Shown in pieces: positions 1 to 7,804 of a stretch of DNA of 64,000 nt (positions within the stretch are counted from its first letter, which is position 1; each line of letters opens with the position of its first letter). This DNA comes from NCED01 sp035493955 (lineage in GTDB: Bacteria > Pseudomonadota > Alphaproteobacteria > Caulobacterales > Caulobacteraceae), in contig DATJHI010000035.1 in assembly GCA_035493955.1 (NCBI GenBank), positions 223,647-287,646 on the forward strand, read 5' to 3'. The translations under genes were made by a program, and so were the position numbers. Under the pieces are notes generated by a model that saw nothing but the letters and a program-made list of their open reading frames with translations, ran no database searches and was not told where the DNA came from.

Positions 1-137
1 CGACCTATGACGCCGCCCTGTCCACGACGGCGAAGCCGGATGGCGCGGCCGGCGCCTTCTTGAAGGCTCTCCAGACGCCGGCGGCGATGACCGCGATCCG
101 CAACGCCGGAATGGAGCCCCTGGTCCGGTCGCGCTGA
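1..137 (+). CDS. C-terminal end of a ModA-like extracellular solute-binding protein (partial)
   Basis: The reading frame starting at base 3 is open from the window edge to a TGA at 135-137 and gives 44 residues. The segment FLKALQTPAAMTAIRNAGMEP resembles the last helix of molybdate-type periplasmic binding proteins, where a short helix with 'FL..L.sp.a...i...GmeP' closes the second lobe. The start, signal peptide and ligand-binding residues lie outside the window, so the substrate cannot be named. No downstream ABC permease follows on this strand; the next gene is convergent. Confidence 0.6.
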   Translation, partial: TYDAALSTTAKPDGAAGAFLKALQTPAAMTAIRNAGMEPLVRSR

Positions 138-164
138 AGCGGCTTCGATCCGGGCGCCGAGTGT

Positions 165-353
165 TCAGTGGGCCTTGGACTTGTGCTCGGGTTTGCCCTT
201 GCGCTTGGTCGAGGCCATCTTCTCGAGCTCGGCTTCGCTCATCGACATCATCGATTTCGAGGCGCCCTTGAGCGAGCTCTTGGACGTGTCGCCGCGCTTG
301 GCCGAAAGCGCGGCCCCGGCGGCCTTCTGTTGAGCGGCTGATTTGGCAGGCAT
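165..353 (-). CDS. DUF3008 family small basic protein
   Basis: A 62-residue, Lys/Ser/Ala-rich protein beginning MPAKSAAQQKAAGAAL and ending KRKGKPEHKSKAH, which is the full-length pattern of the DUF3008 family. These are small, highly charged, probably disordered proteins of unknown function common in alphaproteobacteria. No membrane segment or signal is present. It stands alone, converging with the solute-binding protein fragment. The complement upstream of its start contains GGAAC followed 16 bases later by CGAT, a near but imperfect EcfG promoter match, so stress control is only a possibility. Confidence 0.8.
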   Translation of the reverse strand: MPAKSAAQQKAAGAALSAKRGDTSKSSLKGASKSMMSMSEAELEKMASTKRKGKPEHKSKAH

Positions 354-418
354 GGCTGCAGCTCCTTCTCAGTTGACGACAGGACAAATCGGGAGCGGCG
401 GCGTTCGGTTCCCGTAGG

Positions 419-1132
419 TCAGGCGGCGTCGTGGAAAATCACGCCGAGGGTGCAGCGCCGGCCCGCCCGCACGGTGCTGACCCCGTGGCGCAGACTGACC
501 CGGCGGTCGCCGCGGGACCCCTGCACGGGCCGGTGGTTGACCGCGAACACCACGGCGTCGCCCTTGCCGAGCGGGACAACCTCGACCCGGGACTGCATGC
601 GCGGCCTTTGCTCGGTGAGGACGAATTCGCCGCCGTCGAAATCCGCCCCCGGTTCGGACAGGAGGATTACGACCTGAAGCGGAAACACATGCTCGCCGTA
701 GAGGTCCTGGTGCAGGCAGTTGTAGTCCCCCGGACCGTAATGCAGCAGCAGCGGGGTGGGTCGCCCTTGGCCCGCCGCATGGCAGCGGTCGATGAAGGCG
801 GCGTGGTCGGGGGGAAACCGGACCGCCATGTCCATCCGCTCGTGCCAGCGGTTGGCGATGGGCGCGAGGAATGGATACAGCCCGCTCCGCAGCGTCTCGA
901 CCAAAGGGGGCAGGGGATAGGCGAAATAGCGGTACTCCCCACGCCCATAGCCGTGCCGGGCCATGACCACATGGCTGCGGAAGCCTTCGCCGCGTCCGTA
1001 GAGTTCGGCGGTCGAATCGCAGTCCTCCCCCGTCAGCAGGGCCGGAAGACACGCCCAGCCCCGCGCATCCAGCTCGGCGGCGGCGGTCGCCCAGTCGATG
1101 GCGGCGAGGCGGGCGGCGAGGTCTGCGGTCAT
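419..1132 (-). CDS. 2OG-Fe(II) oxygenase (prolyl 4-hydroxylase-like)
   Basis: A 237-residue cytosolic protein. The double-stranded beta-helix iron site is visible as H141-Q-D143 in 'CLHQDLYGEHVF' and a distal His216 in 'RVSLRHGVS', with Arg226 in 'RAGRRC' as the likely 2-oxoglutarate salt-bridge residue and a closing 'LGVIFHDA'. These residues are expected for an Fe(II)/2-oxoglutarate dioxygenase, and this short form is often grouped with Ada/AlkB alkylation-repair neighbours, though none are seen here. The frame stays open upstream to 1330, but MTADLAAR at 1132 is chosen because the upstream part is low-complexity and overlaps the divergent transporter. The substrate is unknown. Confidence 0.85.
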   Translation of the reverse strand: MTADLAARLAAIDWATAAAELDARGWACLPALLTGEDCDSTAELYGRGEGFRSHVVMARHGYGRGEYRYFAYPLPPLVETLRSGLYPFLAPIANRWHERMDMAVRFPPDHAAFIDRCHAAGQGRPTPLLLHYGPGDYNCLHQDLYGEHVFPLQVVILLSEPGADFDGGEFVLTEQRPRMQSRVEVVPLGKGDAVVFAVNHRPVQGSRGDRRVSLRHGVSTVRAGRRCTLGVIFHDAA

Positions 1133-1302
1133 CGGATTCTCCCTGTCATGCCGCCGCGATTGTCGCACCTTCCGGCTCGTCCGGCGCTCCGCTGCTTGCG
1201 CTCCAATCCGGGAAAGGTAGAGGAAGAACCGGGCTTGCAGGTCCGCGCCGGAATGGTCGGGGTTCGCCGCCGCCCATTTCCGGTCCGGATCAGGAGATGC
1301 TG

Positions 1303-2274
1303 ATGGCGCACGACCACCCGGGGCACGCACACGGGGACGATCACGACGGCCATGACCTTGACCATCACCATCACGAGGGTCACGGTCACAGCCATGCGCC
1401 GAAGGACTTCGGTGCGGCTTTCGCCATCGGCGCCCTGCTGAACACGGCCTTCATCGTCGTCGAGGCGGTCTTCGGGGTCCTGGCCCATTCGGTGGCCCTG
1501 ATCGCGGACGCGGGCCACAACCTGTCCGACGTCCTGGGCCTCCTGGCGGCGTGGGGAGCGGCGATCCTGGTCAAGCGGCCGCCCAAGGGCCGGTTCACCT
1601 ATGGGCTGCGGGGCAGTTCGATCCTGGCGGCGGTGTTCAACGCCGTCCTGCTGCTGATCGCCATCGGCGCCATCGCCCTGGAATCGATCCAGCGGCTGGC
1701 CAATCCGCAGCCCGTCGCCGGGATCACCGTCATGGTCGTGGCCGCCGTCGGCATCGCCGTGAACGGGATCACCGCCTGGCTGTTCGCCGCCGGCCACAAG
1801 GGCGACCTGAACCTGCGGGGGGTCTTCCTGCACATGGCCTCGGACGCCGTCGTCTCGCTGGGGGTGGTGATCGCGGGCCTGGCCATCATGCTGACCGGTT
1901 GGACCTGGCTGGATCCCGCCACCAGCCTGGTGCTGGTGGTGGTGGTCGCCTTCGGCACCTGGAGCCTGCTGCGCGATTCGGTGTGCATGAGCCTGCACGC
2001 CGCCCCCGCGGGCATCGAGCTGGCCGAGGTCGAGACGTTCCTGCGCGGCCGGCCGGGAGTGAGCGATCTGCACGACCTGCACGTCTGGTCGATGAGCACC
2101 ACCGAGACGGCTCTGACCGTGCATCTGCTGATGCCGGACGGCCATCCCGACGACGCCGCCCTGGTGGGGTTGGCCCTGGAGCTGAAGGCGCGGTTCGGGA
2201 TCGACCATCCCACCGTGCAGATCGAGACCGATCCGACGGTCCCCTGCGCCCTGGAGCCGGCCCACACCGTCTGA
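1303..2274 (+). CDS. Cation diffusion facilitator family transporter (CzcD/ZitB-like)
   Basis: A metal-proton antiporter of the inner membrane, exporting Zn, Co or related divalent ions. About 20 N-terminal residues are His/Asp-rich ('HHHHEGHGHSH'), a feature of Zn-type CDF proteins. The metal site appears as HNLSD in TM2 and HMASD in TM5, both HxxxD, among six hydrophobic segments. The C-terminal cytoplasmic domain ('DLHDLHVWSMS', 'HPTVQIE') is complete, and length (323 aa) is normal. ATGs occur at 1297 and 1303; 1303 is better spaced from AGGAG at 1292. It is divergent from the 2OG oxygenase. No metal-responsive regulator is adjacent. Confidence 0.92.
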   Translation: MAHDHPGHAHGDDHDGHDLDHHHHEGHGHSHAPKDFGAAFAIGALLNTAFIVVEAVFGVLAHSVALIADAGHNLSDVLGLLAAWGAAILVKRPPKGRFTYGLRGSSILAAVFNAVLLLIAIGAIALESIQRLANPQPVAGITVMVVAAVGIAVNGITAWLFAAGHKGDLNLRGVFLHMASDAVVSLGVVIAGLAIMLTGWTWLDPATSLVLVVVVAFGTWSLLRDSVCMSLHAAPAGIELAEVETFLRGRPGVSDLHDLHVWSMSTTETALTVHLLMPDGHPDDAALVGLALELKARFGIDHPTVQIETDPTVPCALEPAHTV

Positions 2275-2397
2275 CCGGCGCCTCGCCCGCCGTCTTCAGG
2301 GAAATGCGCCGGCGGACATGCGCCGAATCAGATCGGCCTGAAGTTCCCGATATAATCGACTGGAATAGATCGATTTATCTATCAAGGCTGATGTGCA

Positions 2398-2820
2398 TCA
2401 GCGACGGCCCGCGGACTTGTCGTTGGCGGCGACCCTGTTCAGCCGGTCGCGGCCGGCGACGATACGGACCTGGATCTTCTCGCCGGTGACCGCTTTGGCC
2501 GACCATCCGCCCGCGCCGCCGTCCGGAACGGAGGTGCAATAGGAGAAGGGCAGGGTCGGAGGCTGCGACTGGCGCAGGCAGATGCGGTCGTCGTCCTTAA
2601 GCTTCCAATGGCCGCTGGAGCGGTCGTGCCTCCGGCCCTCGGCAGTATACGAGCCGTCGGGGTTCAGCCACAGCTCGGCCTGGCGTCCGTCCGGATAGGT
2701 CGAGACCACCGTGCCTCTGAACGCCTTGGCCAGCCCGGGATTGGTCGGCGCCGGCTTGTCGGCGGCGGTGCAGAGGACGGCCACGGCGCCGAACGAAACG
2801 GCCAGCAGGGCTGTGCGCAT
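2398..2820 (-). CDS. Hypothetical secreted protein
   Basis: A 140-residue protein with an N-terminal signal ('MRTALLAVSFGAVAVLCTAA') and a single compact domain. The stretch 'PDGRQAELWLNPDGSYTAEGRR' followed by 'SGHWKLKDDDRICLRQ' looks like beta-hairpins of a small lipocalin-like or META-like fold, with two Cys (in 'ICLRQ' and 'SYCTS') that could form a disulfide. I do not recognise a named family. It is flanked by a convergent CDF gene and a divergent membrane-protein gene, so it is probably monocistronic. Confidence 0.7.
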   Translation of the reverse strand: MRTALLAVSFGAVAVLCTAADKPAPTNPGLAKAFRGTVVSTYPDGRQAELWLNPDGSYTAEGRRHDRSSGHWKLKDDDRICLRQSQPPTLPFSYCTSVPDGGAGGWSAKAVTGEKIQVRIVAGRDRLNRVAANDKSAGRR

Positions 2821-2952
2821 GGAGGATTTCCTTCAAGGGACGAGGGGCCGTCGCAGCCCTAACGCCTCGGCCGGGCTTTGGGTCCGGCGCTTCACCCCTG
2901 CGGGCGGGCGTGCCAGGATGGATGGTCGAGTTCCGCTTCCCCCCAGGTCCAG

Positions 2953-3243
2953 ATGACCGACGCCGATCCTCCGATCCTCATTCCCGACGACGCCGCCCCG
3001 CCGGAGGCCGACCGCGCCCGCCGCAAGGCCATCCGGGCGGCCTCGCAGCCCTTCTTCGCCATCGGCGTGTCGAGCATGGCGGCGGCCGTGGCGCTGGGGA
3101 TCCTGGGACTGGCGATGCACAGCGCCGCCGACGCGGTGCTGGCCGTGCCCTTCTTCATCATCATCGGCGGGCTCGCCCACGGGGTCGCGGCGCTTCGCTC
3201 GGCGCGCTACATCCGCCGGCATCCTCCGATCGGGCGACGATAG
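2953..3243 (+). CDS. Small two-TM membrane protein, unknown function
   Basis: A 96-residue protein beginning MTDADPPILIP. An acidic, Pro-rich N-terminus and a basic linker ('DRARRKAIR') precede two hydrophobic segments at about residues 38-58 and 62-80. A basic tail 'RYIRRHPPIGRR' would sit in the cytoplasm. The upstream in-frame extension is rejected because the ATG at 2953 gives the natural hydrophilic start. No family is recognised. It converges on the cupin gene with 21 bp between stops. Confidence 0.65.
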   Translation: MTDADPPILIPDDAAPPEADRARRKAIRAASQPFFAIGVSSMAAAVALGILGLAMHSAADAVLAVPFFIIIGGLAHGVAALRSARYIRRHPPIGRR

Positions 3244-3264
3244 GCGCAACGTCCTCCGCGGGGA

Positions 3265-3777
3265 TCAGCCCCCGGCGGCGGCGCGGGGCACGTGCACGGA
3301 CATCAGCACCAGGGTCCCGTTGATGGCGCTGAACCAGTGCGGCGTGTTCTCCGGCACGAAGAAGAAGTCGCCCTTGGCCACCTTCTTCGACTCGCCGCCG
3401 GCGATGCCGGTCCCCGACAGGTTGTTCGGGTTGGTGCGGGTCTCGCCGATGAGCTTGCCGCCGGTGACCAGGGTTCCGCCGCCGTCGATCACATAGAACA
3501 GCTCGGCGTCCTTCTCGTGCACCGCGGCCGGACCGACCAGGACGCGGTACTCCAGATTGGCGGTGTAGGGGGCGAGGCGCTGCAGCGGCTGCAGGAAAGT
3601 GGGCTGGTCCGGTTTGCGCTCGCGCGCGGCCTTGGCGATCAGGGTGGCGACGTCGGCGGCGGAGGCGTAGGTGATGGACGCCGGGGCCGGCGCCGGCGCG
3701 GCGGGTTGCGCGACGGCGGGCAGGGCCGCGGCGGTTGCGATCAGGGCGGCGGCCAGGCCGGCCAGGCGGATGGGCAT
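3265..3777 (-). CDS. Exported cupin-domain protein, copy 1
   Basis: A 170-residue periplasmic protein with a cleavable signal ('MPIRLAGLAAALIATAAALPAVAQ') and one cupin barrel. The cupin signatures are 'AVHEKDAELFYVIDGGGTLVTGG' (metal-site His/Glu in HEKDAE) and 'GDFFFVPENTPHWFS' (second His in PHW). The ATG at 3777 is chosen because a GGAGGA motif lies seven bases upstream; 3792 would hide it. It is the last gene of a probable operon with copy 2 and the 4377-5498 gene, although 93 bp separate the two copies. Small-molecule binding or an isomerase/dioxygenase role is possible; the substrate is not deducible. Confidence 0.85.
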   Translation of the reverse strand: MPIRLAGLAAALIATAAALPAVAQPAAPAPAPASITYASAADVATLIAKAARERKPDQPTFLQPLQRLAPYTANLEYRVLVGPAAVHEKDAELFYVIDGGGTLVTGGKLIGETRTNPNNLSGTGIAGGESKKVAKGDFFFVPENTPHWFSAINGTLVLMSVHVPRAAAGG

Positions 3778-4129
3778 GGGGTTTTCCTCCAACAGCGTCT
3801 TGCCGGGCCAGGCCGGATCGCCGGAAGGCTGCCACGAAATCGGGCGGCGGGTCGAGCGCGGCCTAAAGGATCAATGCCTGCGGGCGTCGCGGGGCAGGTG
3901 CAGGGACATCAGCACCAGGGTCCTGTCGACGGCGCTGAACCAGTGCGGCGTGTTCTCCGGCACGAAGAAGAAGTCGCCCTTGGCCACCGTCTTCGACTCG
4001 CCGCCGGCGATGCCGGTCCCCGACAGGTTGTTCGGATCGGTGCGGGTCTCGCCGATGAGCTTGCCGCCGGTGACCAGGGTTCCGCCGCCGTCGATCACAT
4101 AGAACAGCTCGGCCTCCTTCTCGTGCACG
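3300..4129. repeat. Tandem near-identical segments shared by the two cupin genes
   Basis: Bases 3300-3523 and 3906-4129 (offset 606) align without gaps and differ at only about seven positions by eye. The identity stops abruptly upstream, where the 5' halves of the genes are clearly diverged. This is the pattern expected from duplication followed by gene conversion of the cupin-encoding 3' half, or from a very recent partial duplication. Confidence 0.8.
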
Positions 4130-4362
4130 CCGGCCGTGCCGACGGCGACGGCGTACTGCAGATTGGCGACGTAGGGGGCGAGCCGCTGCAGCGGCCGGCC
4201 GACGTTGGGCTGGTCCGGCTCGCGCTCGCGGGCCGCCTGGGCGGTCAGGGCGGCGACCTCGGCGGCGGAGATATAGGCGATGGGGGCCGGGGCGGGCGAC
4301 TGCGCGGCGGCGGGCAGGGCCGCGGCTGCGATCACGGCGGCGACGGCCAGGCGGATACGCAT
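3871..4362 (-). CDS. Exported cupin-domain protein, copy 2
   Basis: A 163-residue paralogue of the neighbouring cupin with its own signal peptide ('MRIRLAVAAVIAAAALPAAAQ'). The cupin core carries HEKEAE and PENTPHWF, so the metal-site residues are kept. The C-terminal halves of the two proteins are almost identical while the signal peptides and first 60 residues differ, which points to a tandem duplication with later homogenisation. It starts 14 bases after the stop of the 4377-5498 gene and is probably translated from the same mRNA. The function is unknown. Confidence 0.85.
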   Translation of the reverse strand: MRIRLAVAAVIAAAALPAAAQSPAPAPIAYISAAEVAALTAQAAREREPDQPNVGRPLQRLAPYVANLQYAVAVGTAGVHEKEAELFYVIDGGGTLVTGGKLIGETRTDPNNLSGTGIAGGESKTVAKGDFFFVPENTPHWFSAVDRTLVLMSLHLPRDARRH

Positions 4363-4376
4363 GGGTTTTCCTCGCT

Positions 4377-5498
4377 CTATTTCCCCGCCGCCTTCTTGGC
4401 CGCGGCCTCTTCGGCCATGATCCTGGCGCCGTAGGCGATGGCCTTGTCGGTGGCGATGTTCTGGATGTTGCTCGGGTCCTTGTAGCCGGGCTCGCCGGGC
4501 AGGATGAAGGTCGAGCCGCCGGTCTCGGTCTGGACGACGTTGTTGTTTTCCTCGCACGACCACATGTCGAGGCGGGCGACGGGGGCGGTGACGCGGACGT
4601 AGCGATGCACCCCCCGCCAGGGGGTCTTCGGGGCCTTGGGGTCGTAGATGGTGGCGTCGTCCTCGATGGTGTTGGGATCGACCATGCGGATGCGCTCCAC
4701 CGTGGAGATGTCCTCGCTGAAGATCGGCATGTTGCGCTGCAGTTGTTCGGCCCGCATGCGGATGGTGTGGACCACCAGGGTGTCCCCGTCCCAGAAGCCG
4801 ATCGAATCGCCTTCCCACAGGGGATGGCCGTCGTCCTCGGCCACGTGGCCGCGGCCGTCCGTATAGATCCGCCGGTACTCGCCCTGGGTTTCCTGGCTGA
4901 GCCAGGTCTCGTCCGGGGTGGCGGTGAACTCCCGGTAGAAGGGGTTGAGCAGGAAGCGCGGAAAGCCCGTCGGCAGGCAGTTGCTCAGCTGGTCCCACTC
5001 GTAGCCATGGGCGACGCCTACGGTCTTCTCCAGATACTTCTTGGCGTATTCCGGCGTCAGGTCCGCCTCCACCCAGCCCTTGCAGGGAAAGGACTTACAG
5101 TGCGCCAGTATGGCCTGGGCGGCCTCAGGGCCGATGGCGGCGGCCTCCGGCGCGACCTGCGGGGGCGACTGCCAGTTGAAGCCGCCTTCGCGGGTCCAGA
5201 CACCGGACCAGTCGGGCATCTTCGCATAGGTGGCGCGGGTGTACCGGGTCCCCCCCTTGGCCGCGGCCTTCATCTTCAGCCAGGCCTGATAGGACTGCTG
5301 GTACTGGGGCGCGACGGGGGTGTCGGCGGCCGGCTGGGGCGAGGGCGCGGCCCCCTTGACTGAGGAGCGGACCAGGACGGTGGGGCCGGAGGTCTCCTGG
5401 GCGGCGGCGACCATCGGGGCCAGGACCGCGCCGACCGCGAGCAGGGCGGCCAGGGCGTCGCGGCTTGGGTCAGGGCGACGGGACGGATGATTTTTCAT
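4377..5498 (-). CDS. Periplasmic protein of unknown function, Rieske/cupin cluster
   Basis: A 373-residue protein with a signal peptide ('ALAALLAVGAVLAPMVAAAQ'). The mature part has recognisable conserved blocks: 'MPDWSGVWTREGG', 'LSNCLPTGFPRFLLNPFYREFTATPDETWL', 'GEYRRIYTDGRGH', 'EGDSIGFWDGDTLVVHT' and 'DPKAPKTPWRGVHRY'. I know this set from uncharacterised secreted proteins in Caulobacter and sphingomonads that often sit near aromatic or steroid oxygenases, but no biochemical role is established. Cys pairs may form disulfides. The frame continues open far upstream across the Rieske region; MKNHPS at 5498 is the start giving a proper signal peptide. Confidence 0.75.
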   Translation of the reverse strand: MKNHPSRRPDPSRDALAALLAVGAVLAPMVAAAQETSGPTVLVRSSVKGAAPSPQPAADTPVAPQYQQSYQAWLKMKAAAKGGTRYTRATYAKMPDWSGVWTREGGFNWQSPPQVAPEAAAIGPEAAQAILAHCKSFPCKGWVEADLTPEYAKKYLEKTVGVAHGYEWDQLSNCLPTGFPRFLLNPFYREFTATPDETWLSQETQGEYRRIYTDGRGHVAEDDGHPLWEGDSIGFWDGDTLVVHTIRMRAEQLQRNMPIFSEDISTVERIRMVDPNTIEDDATIYDPKAPKTPWRGVHRYVRVTAPVARLDMWSCEENNNVVQTETGGSTFILPGEPGYKDPSNIQNIATDKAIAYGARIMAEEAAAKKAAGK

Positions 5499-5636
5499 GG
5501 CGTTTTCTCCCCCTGCGCGCGTCTTTGACGGCGACGGTTTACCTTGCCGACGGATCCGACGCACGGGGACGCCGGTTGATTTCCTGCCCACGCGCCATGA
5601 GGGCGGGTATGTAGGCGTCTGCAAAGGAGCACCACC

Positions 5637-5816
5637 ATGGCCGACCCGCCGGAAGACTCCACGCCGCCCGCGGACTCTCCGATCCGCCGGGCCCTGAACC
5701 TGAAGAGGGCGGCCCTGGAGGCCAAGGCCAAGCCCCCGAAGGGCGGCAAGTTCCAGCGCGAACAGGCCGCCGCGGCCCGGTCCACCTCCAAGTCCAAGCC
5801 CTGGATGGGCCGCTAG
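5637..5816 (+). CDS. Small basic protein (59 aa), unknown function
   Basis: An ORF of 59 residues starting MADPPEDSTPPAD and ending KSKPWMGR. It has an AAAGGAG ribosome-binding site eight bases before the ATG. An acidic, Pro-rich head is followed by a Lys/Arg/Ala-rich tail (LKRAALEAKAKPPKGGKFQ), the style of small nucleic-acid-associated or disordered proteins. It is convergent with the Rieske gene; both stop codons lie in the same palindromic CTAG at 5813-5816. No family name is recalled. The good RBS and strong codon bias support it as real. Confidence 0.65.
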   Translation: MADPPEDSTPPADSPIRRALNLKRAALEAKAKPPKGGKFQREQAAAARSTSKSKPWMGR

Positions 5817-6859
5817 GCGCCCTGGGCCGACTCCGCCTCGGCTTTCAACCGCCGCGTCAGCAGCCGCCGCGCCAGCAGCGGCCCCTGGTCGACGGCCAGA
5901 TCGACCATCGGGGTGTCGGGATGGGCCAGGAGGGCGGCCTGCTGAGCCTCGATCATTGCCCGATCCTCGTCGAATCCCGCCTGGATGCGCGCCTGCAGGG
6001 CCCGGGTGAAGTCCGGATCGTCCAGCTTGAAGTTGTGGCCGTAGGTCCAGAAGAAGTGGCTGGTGTGCTCGGTCTCGGGCGTGAGCGCCTGGACGGCCTG
6101 GAACTGCAGGGCGCGGGGATCGCGCCGCCCTTCCTTCGCCCCCGTCCCGGCCGGGGCGTTTCCCGACTCCAGGGTCAGGATATTGCCGGCGGTGAACCAG
6201 TCGTAGATGTGCCAGCGGTCGATGGGACCCTCGAGATCGGCCACGCCCCGCAGGAAGGGCGCAAGCTCCGGCTCGTTCAAGTACCAGCGGGTCAGGCGCA
6301 GGCCGCCTTCCGTCGGCTCGATCACCGGCCGGGTGTGGGCGATGGTCAACGAGCCCCCCAGGGTGGTCTCGTGGACGAAGGACAGGTGGGAAAAGTCCAG
6401 CTGGTTGTCCATGATCAGCCGGTAGTCGGCCTTGTAGTGCATGGTCGCCGGCAGCGACCGCCAAGCCGGGTCGTCCTGCCAGTGGCAGTCGGGGATGGCG
6501 GCGGGATCGGCCAGGGCGGGATCGCCCATCCAGATCCAGACGAAGCGGTCGCGCTCCACCAGGGGAAAGGCGCGGACGTGGGCGGCCGGGCTGATCCGCT
6601 CCTGGCCGGGGATCTCGACGCAGCGGCCGTCCGCCCCGAACAGCAGGCCGTGGTACATGCAGCGCACCCGGTCGCCCTCGCGCCGGCCGATGGACAGGGG
6701 AGCGGCCCGATGGCTGCAGCGGTCGACCAGGGCCGCCGGCGCCCCGTCGCCGCACCGGTAGAGCAGCACCTGTTCGCCGAGCAGCCGACGCGACAGCATG
6801 CCCGTCTGGTCCAGCTCGTCCGACCAGGCCGCCACGTGCCAGCAGTTTCTCAGGAACAT
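5813..6859 (-). CDS. Aromatic ring-hydroxylating/demethylating Rieske oxygenase (VanA-like)
   Basis: A 348-residue terminal oxygenase. The N-terminal Rieske domain has C48-x-H50 ('DRCSHRAAPL') and C67-x2-H70 ('RCMYHG'), holding the 2Fe-2S cluster. The catalytic domain has 'DNQLDFSHLSFVHETTLG', with H158 and H163 as mononuclear-iron ligands. Layout and length match the vanillate O-demethylase/toluene-sulfonate monooxygenase group, which acts on aromatic acids using a separate reductase. No ferredoxin-reductase gene is adjacent, so electrons must come from elsewhere. It lies upstream of, and on the same strand as, the exported 4377-5498 protein and cupins. The real substrate is unknown. Confidence 0.88.
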   Translation of the reverse strand: MFLRNCWHVAAWSDELDQTGMLSRRLLGEQVLLYRCGDGAPAALVDRCSHRAAPLSIGRREGDRVRCMYHGLLFGADGRCVEIPGQERISPAAHVRAFPLVERDRFVWIWMGDPALADPAAIPDCHWQDDPAWRSLPATMHYKADYRLIMDNQLDFSHLSFVHETTLGGSLTIAHTRPVIEPTEGGLRLTRWYLNEPELAPFLRGVADLEGPIDRWHIYDWFTAGNILTLESGNAPAGTGAKEGRRDPRALQFQAVQALTPETEHTSHFFWTYGHNFKLDDPDFTRALQARIQAGFDEDRAMIEAQQAALLAHPDTPMVDLAVDQGPLLARRLLTRRLKAEAESAQGA

Positions 6860-7083
6860 CGGCCCTCCATGCTTGCCGACGCTGGGCCGACCGGGGGCGG
6901 TTTGTAAAGCCGTCTCCCAAGTTCGCGGATGACGAAGGCTTGCGGCCGAGGGATAGACCCCCGGGGAAATCTACAACGAAACTGCAGCCGAAAAGGTCTG
7001 GGCGCACGCTGGCGACCTATAAGGCGGCCCTGGCCTGATTGGGGACCGTCCTTTCCGAAGCACGGGGAAGGGACGACGCCGAC

Positions 7084-7785
7084 TCAGGTGACCGCGCCCA
7101 CCAGCCGGCCGATCCCCGCCGTCGCCGCCATGGCCAGGGCGCCCCAGAAGGCGACGCGGGCGCAGGCCCGCCAGACCGGAGCCCCGCCGGCGCCGGCTCC
7201 GAGGGCTCCCAGGACCGCCAGGAAAGCCAGAGACCCCGCCGAAACCAGCGGGATCGCCAACCCGGCCGGGCTGACGGCCACGATGCCCAGGGGGGCGGCG
7301 GCGCCGATGCTGAAGCTGGCCGCCGACGCCAGGGCCGCCTGGATCGGCCGCGCCGTGCTCGTCTCGGAAATGCCAAGCTCGTCCCGGGCGTGGGCTCCTA
7401 TGGCGTCGTGGGCCATCAGCTGCCGCGCGACCTTGGCGGCGGTCTCCGCATCCAGTCCGCGTTTCATGTAGATTCCGGCCAGTTCGCCGTGCTCGCCGGT
7501 GGGGTCGAGGCGCAACTCCTCCCGCTCGCGGGCGAGGTCGGCGGTCTCCGTGTCGGCCTGGGAGCCGACGGAGACATATTCGCCCGCAGCCATCGACATG
7601 GCGCCGGCGACCAGGCCTGCCGCCCCGGCGACCAGCACCGCCGCCGGCTTGGTCCCCGCCGCGGCCACGCCGATGATCAGGCTGGCGGTCGAGACGATGC
7701 CGTCGTTGGCGCCCAGGACCGCGGCCCTCAGCCAGCCGATGCGCGACACCAGATGGCGCTCGGCGTGCAGGTGGAGTCGGCTCAT
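7084..7785 (-). CDS. VIT1/CCC1 family transporter
   Basis: A 233-residue inner-membrane protein of the vacuolar iron transporter-like family, moving Fe2+ and/or Mn2+. The family opening 'HLVSRIGWLRAAVLGANDGIVSTASLIIGV' is present, with the GAMSMAAGEYVSVGSQADTE block in TM2-TM3 containing the metal-binding Met/Glu positions. A soluble helical segment ('KRGLDAETAAKVARQLMAHDAIGAHARDELG') separates it from the three C-terminal TM helices. It begins 19 bases after the stop of the spermidine-synthase-like gene, so the two are probably co-transcribed. Confidence 0.9.
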   Translation of the reverse strand: MSRLHLHAERHLVSRIGWLRAAVLGANDGIVSTASLIIGVAAAGTKPAAVLVAGAAGLVAGAMSMAAGEYVSVGSQADTETADLAREREELRLDPTGEHGELAGIYMKRGLDAETAAKVARQLMAHDAIGAHARDELGISETSTARPIQAALASAASFSIGAAAPLGIVAVSPAGLAIPLVSAGSLAFLAVLGALGAGAGGAPVWRACARVAFWGALAMAATAGIGRLVGAVT

Positions 7786-7804
7786 GCGGTGGCTCTCCCG
7801 GGGG

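Noticed and set aside
388..412. EcfG-like promoter before the DUF3008 gene (GGAAC-N16-CGAT on the minus strand)
   Set aside because: The -10 has a mismatch at a conserved T; not strong enough to list.
1129..2265. A 378-residue minus-strand frame opposite the CDF transporter
   Set aside because: The composition (Gln/Asp/His/Arg/Gly) is typical of an antisense shadow; the plus-strand frame has clear CDF motifs.
4377..7007. One 876-residue minus-strand frame covering both the Rieske gene and the exported protein
   Set aside because: Its N-terminal half is out of frame with the Rieske motifs; the true genes are 4377-5498 and 5813-6859 in different frames.
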